DNA of 64,000 bases from the NCBI RefSeq assembly GCF_900199635.1, contig NZ_LT962687.1:1845501-1909500 (forward strand), in the 5' to 3' direction. Below, piece after piece: positions 40,261-48,100 of the stretch. Origin of the DNA: Anaerotruncus massiliensis (ex Togo et al. 2026). Lineage in GTDB: Bacteria > Bacillota > Clostridia > Oscillospirales > Ruminococcaceae. Position 1 is the stretch's first letter; each line of letters opens with the position of its first letter. A program made the position numbers and the translations under genes. The notes below the pieces were generated by a model. That model was not told the DNA's origin, did not search any database, and saw nothing but the letters and a program-made list of their open reading frames with translations.

Positions 40261-40265
40261 GTCAA
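40237..40265 (-). promoter_or_regulatory. Promoter of the DUF6809-like gene
   Basis: On the minus strand: -35 TTGACA (40260-40265), 17-bp spacer, -10 TATACT (40237-40242). The spacer is almost entirely filled by operator 2 (40244-40260). Confidence 0.85.
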
Positions 40266-40281
40266 GGGGGTTATCGCTCTT

Positions 40282-40503
40282 ATGAATCATTTTGGCAGTC
40301 GTCTCCGGGCGCTACGCCTCAAAAAGCAAACGCCTCAAAAGACGTTGGCCGATCTGCTTGGCATCACCGTGCGGCAGTACCAGCGTTACGAAAGCGGAGA
40401 GCAGGAACCGCATATCAATGGGTTAGTCGCTATTGCCGATTATTTCGGCGTATCGATAGATTATCTTGTCGGGCGGACCGACAAACCGGAAACAAACCGT
40501 TAA
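40282..40503 (+). CDS. XRE-family helix-turn-helix regulator 1
   Basis: A 73-aa single-domain Cro/C1-type HTH protein (LRALRLKKQTPQKTLADLLG; VRQYQRYESGEQEPHINGL; ADYFGVSIDYLVGRTD). AGGGGG precedes the ATG. It probably binds the paired ACGAC-N7-GTCGY sites just upstream and so regulates itself and the divergent gene. A second HTH gene follows 23 bases later. Confidence 0.92.
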   Translation: MNHFGSRLRALRLKKQTPQKTLADLLGITVRQYQRYESGEQEPHINGLVAIADYFGVSIDYLVGRTDKPETNR

Positions 40504-40526
40504 AACAACAAAGGAGGGCACTTCAC

Positions 40527-40769
40527 GTGTTTGACCAGGACACATTCGGGGACCGATTGAAATTTCTGCGCAGCCGGGAGGACAAATCGCCTGAAGAGAT
40601 CGCGGAACTGCTCAACCTGTCGACCGAGCAGCTTCACAAGCTGGAAAACGGCAGTCTGAACGCCTCGTTGGATTTCCTTGTGAAGCTGGCGGGCTACTTC
40701 CAGGTATCGACGGATTACCTGCTGGGACTGACGGACATCCCGCACCTTGAGCAGGGGGCATCCGACTGA
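40527..40769 (+). CDS. XRE-family helix-turn-helix regulator 2
   Basis: An 80-aa single-domain HTH protein (RLKFLRSREDKSPEEIAELL; LSTEQLHKLENGSLNASLDFL; YFQVSTDYLLGLTD). The start is a GTG at 40527 with AAAGGAGGG upstream. It is co-transcribed with XRE regulator 1 and differs from it in the recognition helix, so the two probably bind different sites. A strong bidirectional terminator follows. Confidence 0.9.
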   Translation: MFDQDTFGDRLKFLRSREDKSPEEIAELLNLSTEQLHKLENGSLNASLDFLVKLAGYFQVSTDYLLGLTDIPHLEQGASD

Positions 40770-40784
40770 GCGCCAATCGATAAA

Positions 40785-40818
40785 AAAAGCCGCCGTCCCG
40801 GAGGGGACGGCGGCTTTT
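40785..40818. terminator. Bidirectional terminator after the XRE pair
   Basis: AAAAGCCGCCGTCCC-GGAG-GGGACGGCGGCTTTT, perfect 15-bp stem between convergent genes. Confidence 0.93.
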
Positions 40819-40827
40819 CAGCATCAT

Positions 40828-41139
40828 TCAGGCTTTTTTCTCGCCGAGCTGGCGCTCAAGCCAGATGGAGGCGATGTTCATCGCGTCGAAGAGGTTGTTC
40901 TTTTCGGTCTTTTTCACGACGCGGTCGCGGGGGCGGAGCTCCTCGTCGGTGGACCAGATTTGGACGGAGACCTTGGTCGGGAGGGTTTCGCCGTCAAAAT
41001 CGGCCTCGCTGAGGATTTGGAGCATGGCGACGTATTTGTCGCCCATATCGCCGTAATAGATGGTATTCCCGCTGCGAACGAGCGGGCGGCCCTTGTAGGT
41101 CAGGGAACCGGGCTTGGTAATTTTCTTTTCCACAGTCAT
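40828..41139 (-). CDS. Conserved-looking hypothetical protein
   Basis: A 103-aa soluble protein beginning MTVEKKITKPGSLTYKGRPL and containing SGNTIYYGDMGDKYVAML and LPTKVSVQIWSTDEEL. The composition is protein-like, with good codon usage and no membrane segment or known motif. I do not recognise the family. The ATG at 41139 lacks a strong ribosome site. It shares the terminator at 40785-40818 with the XRE pair and lies next to the repeat array. Confidence 0.7.
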   Translation of the reverse strand: MTVEKKITKPGSLTYKGRPLVRSGNTIYYGDMGDKYVAMLQILSEADFDGETLPTKVSVQIWSTDEELRPRDRVVKKTEKNNLFDAMNIASIWLERQLGEKKA

Positions 41140-41236
41140 CACTCGCAATCTATCTTCATGAAATTTCGTACCAAGATAAATCATAACATAAATTTGCCAG
41201 GCTGTAAAGCGCGGCGCGCTTTTCCGACGGCTTTCG

Positions 41237-41640
41237 ACACGGGTCGGGCGCGCGCCGTGGCAGAGCGGCCGGCCTGATAAAGCTTTGAGGGGGCCGGGGG
41301 ACTTTCCCGAAAGCGCGTCCCCGCGCCCCGGGCACGGGTCGGGCGCGCGGCGTGGCAGGGCGGCCGGCCTGATAAAGCTTTGTGGGGGCTGGGGGACTTT
41401 CCCGAAAGCGCGTCCCCGCGCACCGGGCACGGGGCGGGCTCGCGCCGCGGCAGGGCGGCAGGCCCGATAAAGCTTTGAGGGGGCCGGGGGACTTTCCCGA
41501 AAGCGCGTCCCGCCTTCGTCACGGGTCGAGCGCGCGCCGTGGCAGGGCGGCCGGCCTGATAAAGCTTTGAGGGGTCCGGGGGACTTTCTCGAAAGTCCCC
41601 CGGAAAGCTTTTCGCCAAGGCCTTTTCCGGAAAAGGCCGT
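41237..41640. repeat. Tandem array of about four 95-bp repeats ending in the palindromic element
   Basis: The block containing GATAAAGCTTT begins at 41276, 41371, 41466 and 41558 (spacings 95, 95 and 92). Each unit has GGGGGACTTTC...GAAAG...GTCC hairpin sequence and a CGGGTCGGGCGCGCGCC-like GC-rich part. The last unit ends in CCGGGGGACTTTC-TC-GAAAGTCCCCCGG (41576-41603) and the hairpin GGCCTTTTCCGGAAAAGGCC (41621-41640). No gene is supported in 41140-41661. The final hairpin may terminate mutS2 transcription. Confidence 0.9.
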
Positions 41641-41661
41641 AACAATGACGCGTACCTCCCG

Positions 41662-44043
41662 CTACTTCAGCTCGGCGATCGTAACCCCCGCTTCCCCTTC
41701 CCCGTACGTCCCCAGGCGGAAGGTTTTGACGTTGCGGTGCTTGCGCAGGCGCTGCTGGACGGCGGCGCGCAGGGCGCCGGTGCCCTTGCCGTGGATGATC
41801 GTGACGGTGGGCACGCCCGAGAGGACGCACGAGTCGATGAACCGCTCGAGCTCGACGAGGGCCTCATCGGAGGTCATGCCGCGCAGGTCGAGCTCGGTTT
41901 TGACGTCGCGGGTGGCCTTGGAGGAAACGCCGCGCGACGAAACGCCGGCATTATTGACCGTGACGCGCTTGTTGGACATGTCGACAAGTCGCACCTCCGA
42001 CTGGTGGACGCGCGTCTTGATGATGCCCGCCTGCACGTTGAGGTACCCCTGCCCGTCGGGGGCGGAGAGGACGGTGCCCTCCTTCCCGAGCTCGAGAAGG
42101 CGCACGGTGTCGCCGCGCTTGATCGGGCGGTCGGGCACGTAATTTTCCACGTTCTTGCGGGTGACGGGGTCCGCGAGGTCCTGCAACTTCCGCAGGTTTG
42201 CCTTGAAGGCAACCTTCGCCGCGGCGGCGCGCTCGGAGAAGTCGGCGCTGTCCTTTTGGCGGCGCAGCTCGTCGAGCTCGTCGATCAGCTTTTCCGCCTG
42301 CGCGCTCACCTGCTCGACGATGCCGCGCGCCTGCACGCGGGCGCGCTCGAGCTCGCGCTCGCGCTCCCGCTCGGCGGTGCGGCGCAGCTCGTCCGCCTCG
42401 GCGGAGGTGCGCTGCGCCTCGACCCGCTGGCTCGCCGCCAGCGCGCGCTCCTTTTCGAGCTCCTGCCGGGTGCCCTCGAGCTGGGCGACCACGTCCTCGA
42501 AGCGCGCGTTCTCGCCCGACAGGTGGGTGCGCGCGTTCTCAATGACGCCGGAGGGCAGTCCGAGGCGTTCGCTGATCGCGAAGGCGTTCGACCGCCCCGG
42601 CACGCCGGTCAGCAGGCGGTAGGTGGGCCGCAGGGTCGCCACGTCGAACTCACAGCAGGCGTTTTCGACGCCGTCGGTGTTGAGGGCGTACATCTTGATC
42701 TCGGCGTAGTGGGTGGTGGCGACCACCCGGGCGCGCTGGGCGCGCAGCTGCTCGATGATCGCGACGGCGAGCGCCGCGCCCTCGACCGGGTCGGTGCCCG
42801 CGCCGAGCTCGTCAAGCAGGACGAGGGAATCGCCGTCCGCCTCGTCGAGGATGCGGATGATGTTGGTCATGTGCGCCGAGAAGGTGGAGAGGCTCTGCTC
42901 GATCGACTGCTCGTCGCCGATGTCGACGAGCAGCTTTTTGAAGACGGGCACCGTGCTGCCGTCCGCGACGGGCAGCATGAGGCCGCACTGGGCCATCGCG
43001 GTGAGCAGGCCCAGGGTCTTGATCGCGACCGTCTTGCCGCCCGTGTTGGGGCCGGTGACGACGAGCGTGTCGAACGTCTCCCCGAGCGAAAGGTCGATCG
43101 GAACGACCTTGTGCTTGTCGAGCAGCGGGTGGCGGGCCTTTTTGAGCCGCACCACGCCGGTGTCGTTGATGGCGGGCACGCTCGCGTGCATCTCGTCGGC
43201 GAGGCGGCTCTTGGCAAAGTAGAGGTCGAGCTCGACGACCGCCTCATAGCTGCCCCGGATGCTGGCGGCGCAGCCGCCCACCTGCGCGGAGAGCTCGTAG
43301 AGGATGCGGTCGATCTCCGCCTGTTCCCTGCCCTGCAAAAGCCGGATCTCGTTGTTGGCCTCGACGACCCCCATCGGCTCGATGAAGACCGTCGCGCCCG
43401 ACGAGGAGGTGTCGTGCACGAGGCCCTTGATCTCATTGCGGTATTCCAGCTTGACGGGCACGACGAAGCGGCCGTCCCGCTGGGTGATGATGTTGTCCTG
43501 CAAAAATTTCTGGTAGGTCGCCGAGCGCACCATCTTATCGAGGACCTCGCGCGCCTTGGCGCCCGCCTGGCGGATTTTACGGCGGATGTCGGCGAGCTCG
43601 TGGCTCGCGTTGTCGGCGATCTCCTCCTCGCTGATAATCGTGTCCGCGATGTGCTTTTGCAGGTCGGGCAGCGCGACCACCGAATCGAGCAGGTAGGAGA
43701 GGCTCGTCTGCCCGCCTTCGAGTTGGTGCCGCCACCGTTCGATCGTCTCGAAGGCGCGCAGCACCTTCCCCACGTCGAGCAGCTCGCGCGGCGAGAGCCG
43801 CGCGCCGATCTCACTGCGCTTGAGCGCGGCGGCGGGGTTTTCCACCGCGCCGACCGACGGCGTGGAGTAGCGGTTGGTCAGCGTGTTCGCGTCGACCGTG
43901 TACTGCATGAGCTCGCGCACGTCCCGCAGGTCGCGCGCGGGCTCGATGGCCAGCGCCATCGACTTCGCGTCCTCGCAGGAGCAGAGCTGCGCCAGCCGCG
44001 CGAGGATCTTATCCAGTTCAATTGCCTTACAGTATTTATCCAT
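41662..44043 (-). CDS. mutS2: Endonuclease MutS2 (MutSB) with Smr domain
   Basis: A 793-aa protein. In order: core/lever region, MutS-type ATPase with Walker A TGPNTGGKT (about residue 335) and Walker B VLLDELGAGTDPVEG, a long charged coiled coil (about 510-620), and a C-terminal Smr nuclease domain (DLRGMTSDEAL; IIHGKGTGALR). Family members limit homologous recombination and rescue collided ribosomes. The ATG overlaps the recO stop codon, so the two are coupled. Confidence 0.97.
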   Translation of the reverse strand: MDKYCKAIELDKILARLAQLCSCEDAKSMALAIEPARDLRDVRELMQYTVDANTLTNRYSTPSVGAVENPAAALKRSEIGARLSPRELLDVGKVLRAFETIERWRHQLEGGQTSLSYLLDSVVALPDLQKHIADTIISEEEIADNASHELADIRRKIRQAGAKAREVLDKMVRSATYQKFLQDNIITQRDGRFVVPVKLEYRNEIKGLVHDTSSSGATVFIEPMGVVEANNEIRLLQGREQAEIDRILYELSAQVGGCAASIRGSYEAVVELDLYFAKSRLADEMHASVPAINDTGVVRLKKARHPLLDKHKVVPIDLSLGETFDTLVVTGPNTGGKTVAIKTLGLLTAMAQCGLMLPVADGSTVPVFKKLLVDIGDEQSIEQSLSTFSAHMTNIIRILDEADGDSLVLLDELGAGTDPVEGAALAVAIIEQLRAQRARVVATTHYAEIKMYALNTDGVENACCEFDVATLRPTYRLLTGVPGRSNAFAISERLGLPSGVIENARTHLSGENARFEDVVAQLEGTRQELEKERALAASQRVEAQRTSAEADELRRTAERERERELERARVQARGIVEQVSAQAEKLIDELDELRRQKDSADFSERAAAAKVAFKANLRKLQDLADPVTRKNVENYVPDRPIKRGDTVRLLELGKEGTVLSAPDGQGYLNVQAGIIKTRVHQSEVRLVDMSNKRVTVNNAGVSSRGVSSKATRDVKTELDLRGMTSDEALVELERFIDSCVLSGVPTVTIIHGKGTGALRAAVQQRLRKHRNVKTFRLGTYGEGEAGVTIAELK

Positions 44044-44800
44044 TGACTGATCCCTTCATTGTCCGGTAAAAATCGAGCGTGTCAAACCGCCGTTCCAGCT
44101 GTGTGACCGTATAACATTCGCAGACCTCCTCCAGCCGGGCGAGCGCCGGTCCGGGGAGGCTGAAGGAGAAGAGCTTCTCCGCCTCGGAATAGAGGATGTG
44201 GCGCATGGCGGCGAGCACCCCCCTGCCGAGCGGCAGGCGCACCTGGTCCGCCGGGAAGGAACGGACGCACTCCCCGCAGGCGAGCTGCGCCGACTGGGGC
44301 AGGAAGAACATCTCCTCCGCCTCATAGCAGCCGCAGCCCGCGCAGGCGACGAGGTTTGGCATGAAGCCCGCCATCGTGAGCAGCCGGAGCTCGTAGACCG
44401 GCTTTAGAAACCCGCAGGCGCGTTTGCCCGTGTCGAGCAGGTAGAGGGTGTTGAGCAGCAGGCGCAGATAGCCGTCCGCGTTTTCCTCACGGGGGGCGAC
44501 CTGCGCGGTCAGCTCGCAGAAGTAGGAGGCGAGGGAGAGCTTTTCCACGTCGCCGCGCACGCCCATGAAGACGGTGTCGAGGTCGGCCTTGTCGACGCTG
44601 TACCGCTCCCGGTTGGAGAACAGCACAAAGCACGAGTAGCTGAGCAGCTCGGCGGGAACGCGCAGCGTCCCGCGTGGCTTCTTAGCTCCCCGTGCGTATG
44701 CGGATATGATGCCGCGTTCCCTCGTCAGGAGGGTGAGCACGCAGTCAAACTCGTCAATCGCGCGCTCCCGCAGCACGATCCCGTCGGTCGTGATATGCAC
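44036..44800 (-). CDS. recO: DNA repair protein RecO
   Basis: A 254-aa protein with an N-terminal OB fold (TDGIVLRERAIDEFDCVLTLLTRERGIISAYARGAKK) and a Cys4 zinc site in the C-terminal domain (CAGCGCYEAEEMFFL, then CGEC). It loads RecA with RecR and RecF. The start is a GTG at 44800 with GGGAGA upstream. It overlaps mutS2 downstream and the small YqzL-like gene upstream. Confidence 0.95.
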   Translation of the reverse strand: MHITTDGIVLRERAIDEFDCVLTLLTRERGIISAYARGAKKPRGTLRVPAELLSYSCFVLFSNRERYSVDKADLDTVFMGVRGDVEKLSLASYFCELTAQVAPREENADGYLRLLLNTLYLLDTGKRACGFLKPVYELRLLTMAGFMPNLVACAGCGCYEAEEMFFLPQSAQLACGECVRSFPADQVRLPLGRGVLAAMRHILYSEAEKLFSFSLPGPALARLEEVCECYTVTQLERRFDTLDFYRTMKGSVNG

Positions 44801-44951
44801 CGGTATCTCCCGTCACAGCGGCGCCCGAAGCAGTCCCGGTTGCGGACTGCTGCCGGACGTCTACATATTTGAGGTAGTCCTCAATCTTTCCCGAATGTAA
44901 AAACGCGTCATAGGCCGACATCTCGCCCGGATTCATCAGCACCGCCCCCAT
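44754..44951 (-). CDS. Small YqzL-like protein upstream of recO
   Basis: A 65-aa reading frame whose N-terminal part, SAYDAFLHSGKIEDYLKYVDV, resembles the short YqzL family often encoded just before recO in Firmicutes. CAGGAAAAG precedes the ATG. The C-terminal 15 residues overlap the recO start by 47 bases, which is long and may mean the functional peptide is the first half only. Role unknown. Confidence 0.6.
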   Translation of the reverse strand: MGAVLMNPGEMSAYDAFLHSGKIEDYLKYVDVRQQSATGTASGAAVTGDTGAYHDRRDRAAGARD

Positions 44952-45111
44952 CTTTTCCTGATGGTTCTATTTTTTCCGGCGGCGGCACCCTTATCAGAGG
45001 GAAAGTCTATCACATTTTCCAGTAATTTAGACTTGACAGCCAAAAACGCGTTTTATCAGAAAAAGCATAGCATACATCCCCCGCCCCGTCAAGCCGGGAC
45101 GGGGAAGGAAA

Positions 45112-45137
45112 GGGGCGCATCCGGAGGGATGCGCCCC
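45112..45137 (-). terminator. Terminator of the giant surface-protein gene
   Basis: GGGGCGCATCC-GGAG-GGATGCGCCCC, followed on the minus strand by TTTCC. The gap 44952-45111 beyond it holds a second small CCCCGTC/GACGGGG hairpin at 45083-45103 and AT-rich sequence that may hold the promoter of the yqzL-like/recO operon. Confidence 0.8.
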
Positions 45138-45146
45138 TTAGGGTGC

Positions 45147-48100
45147 TTATTCCTGTTCGCGCCGCTTATAGAGCCAGACGCCGGTGGTGATGCCGCCCAC
45201 GGCCACCGCCGCGATGAGCGCCGCCAGCGCGATCGTCACGCCGCTCAGGCGCCTGTGCGCCGCCGCGGGCGCGGATGCCTGCGCGGGCGCCGCTTCGGCC
45301 GGCACCGCCGGCTCGACCGCCTTCTCGGCGGGCTCCAGCGAGATCCTGTCCGGGGTCTCCGGCACCGCGGGAAGCTCCGCCGTGAGGGTGACCGTCGGCA
45401 CGGTGACGCCCGGCAGATAGTAGCCGCCGCCCGTCACCGGGTTGCTGCCCGGCTTGGCCTCGGGGATTTCCAACACGGTCGCGTCGTAATCCGCAAAGAG
45501 GTCGAACAGGTCGTCAAAGGTATAGTAGACCTTGTTGTCGGGGATCGAAGGCATGTTCTTGCCGTAGATCGCCAGTTCCCTGCCCTTGTAGCTGATGACA
45601 AGGGTCACGTCGCGGCCTTCGAGCGCGCGCAGCACGCTGCCGGGCACGTTGAGCGCCTTGGAGGCGTTCGCTTTGATGACGTCGCCGCCGTCCGCGCGCT
45701 CGATCGATTTCTGGACCTTCGCCCAGAAGTCGTAGTTATCGAGCGAGGCGCTCCCGCCGCCGGAACCGCCGCCCGAGGAAGAATGTCCGGAGGAGGGCTT
45801 GCTGTTGGTGAAGGTCACGACAAACGGGCTGAAATGGGTGACCGTCACGTCGACATACTGGTTGCCCTCTTCGTCCTTCTGAATCTCCAGGTAGAAGGTT
45901 TCGCTGCCGCCGGAGTATTCATGGACGATCTTGGCATACCGATCCGTAACGCTCTTCGGGATGGGGAGCTTGAAGGTGACCGGCTGTCCGCTCAGCGAAT
46001 CGATGGCGCCCTTCGCCTTGACATCATCTCCAGCTTTAATGAGCCAGACGGGCTGCACCTCGAACTTGATCTCGGTGACCACCGCGGTCGTGGTTCCGTC
46101 GTCGTTGGTAACCTCCTGCACGGCGATATCGTGGATCTCCGTCTCGAGGGAAACATGGATTTCGGTGGTATTATTGGCAAGCGCCGCCTCGGTCGCCTCC
46201 GCGGGCAGGTTCCCCTTCACCGCTTCGGCCAGGTTCTTCGGCGGTTCGGTTGCCGCCGGGTTGCTGTCGGCGGCCAGTTCGCCCTTCGCCTCGTTAAACG
46301 CCTGCTTTTCAGCATCCGTCGCGTCCGCCGGGACGGTCGCCTTGACCTCCGGAACGCTCGGCGCGGGCGCCACTGTGAAGGCGATGTCGTAGCTCATCCG
46401 CAGCGCGTCCACCTGTTTATTCAGGTCGGGATTCTTCGCAAGATAGGCCGCCAGCTTGCCGGCATCGAGCTTATCCAGCATGGCGCTGGCCTCGCCGATC
46501 GCCGTCTTGAAAGCCGCGCCCTTGTCACTCAAGATGATCGCCTTGATGTCGTCCTCGGTGACGTCGGCCAAAGTCGTGGTGGAGCCGTCACCCAGCGCCG
46601 CTTTCAGGGCGTCGTTGCCGGCCTTGATCGCCGCCGCGACCACCTCGGCGATCTCCTCGTCGGTATTGATGAATTCGGGAACGACTGGCCATTGAGCCGC
46701 ATCCTCGATGATGCCGGTTTTGTCGCGGTAAACATAGAAGACCTGTTTTGCGGTGCCAAGTTCATTTTTGGTCAGGATTTCACCGCCGGGGCCTTTCAGG
46801 TTCGCCAGATGGATGGTGAACTTGGAGAAATCCTCAAATTTGCCGTTTTGGTTGGTCGGGTCTTGCAGACAGATCAGACCCGCATACCCGGGATTCGTCG
46901 TATCTGTCTCGTTGTATGTGGTATTGTTCATGTTGAAAGTGGCGCGGGGGCTTGCACCGTCTGCATTCGGATAGTTGCTCAGTCGGAACGCGTTGCCGGA
47001 ATAGGCAAAGGTGTTTCCGCTGACGTCATAGCTGCCGCCGTCCGCCACCTTATAGATGTTGATCGAGTTATGGGTGCAGTCGCCCTTCGCGAAGGTGTTG
47101 TTGGCGATCTTGCTTCCGCTGGCGAGCGGAATGGACTGGCTGCACTCGATGCCGTTATAGACCTTTCCGCCATTGGCGTCAAAGGTGTTTCCGGTGATCG
47201 TGACGACGCCCGACGCGGCAATATTGATGTAATCGTAATAAATGCCGTCCTGGCCGTCCGCTGTTTTCGCATCTACCCCTCTGATGGTATTGCCGGTAAA
47301 GGTGAACGTTCCGTCGCAGGTGACCTTGATCAGGTGGTTCGCACCATTTTTCCCTTCCTTAGGAACGATTCCGGCACCCGTAAACACGGTATTTTTGATG
47401 GTTACGCCGCCGGCGCTGACCACCATCGTACCGGTAAATTCCTTGCCGTTGCCGTCGATGGTGACCGCCCGATCCACAGTGACGGGATCTTCTTTAACGT
47501 CTGCCAGAAGCGTGATTGTGTCGCCGCTTACGGCGTCAGTGATCGCCGCGGCAAGGCTCGGATAAACAGTGCTTCCAATCTGCGCGATCGAAGCGCCGGG
47601 GGACACCTTGTAACTGCCGTCGCCCTGCTGTTCGCACACATAGCCTGCGGCAACATACTTGGTCACGTCGCTGTTAAAAGTGCCGCCTGTAATAGATGGA
47701 TTGCCAGTATTTGTTCCGGCGTCCAGAGCCTTACCATTTCCGCCGATAAAAGTACCGCCCGAAATATAAGCGGTTGCCTTTGCGTTGATGCCGCCGTCGC
47801 CGCCGGTATTGTCGTTTCCGACCAGAATCGCCACCTTGCTGGCAGACTTAAACGTACCGCCATAAACATGGGCCTCCACCTCGCCGACCTCACCGGCAAT
47901 ATAAATCGCGTAATACGCGCATGCATCGTTGCCTTCCGTATCCTTAACCGTCGTGAAGGTACCCTTTTTCACCTCGGCATAGCCGCTACTGATGGAAAGC
48001 GCCCCCTGCACGCCCTGTACAGTACCGTTGTTAAAGTATAGTTCGCCACGGCTATTTAAAGCGTAAGACCAGTGCTGCTTTCCTCCAGCATCCACCACAT

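Noticed and set aside
41181-41645. Repeats between the hypothetical gene and mutS2 considered as a CRISPR array
   Set aside because: The 95-bp units are adjacent and near-identical throughout, with no 25-40-bp unique spacers and no cas genes.
41737-44046. Long plus-strand reading frame opposite mutS2 (769 codons)
   Set aside because: Antisense shadow; composition and lack of motifs are typical of mirror frames.
44961-48041. 1026-codon plus-strand frame opposite the surface-protein gene
   Set aside because: Antisense to a gene with signal peptide, ribosome site and riboswitch; no start signal of its own.
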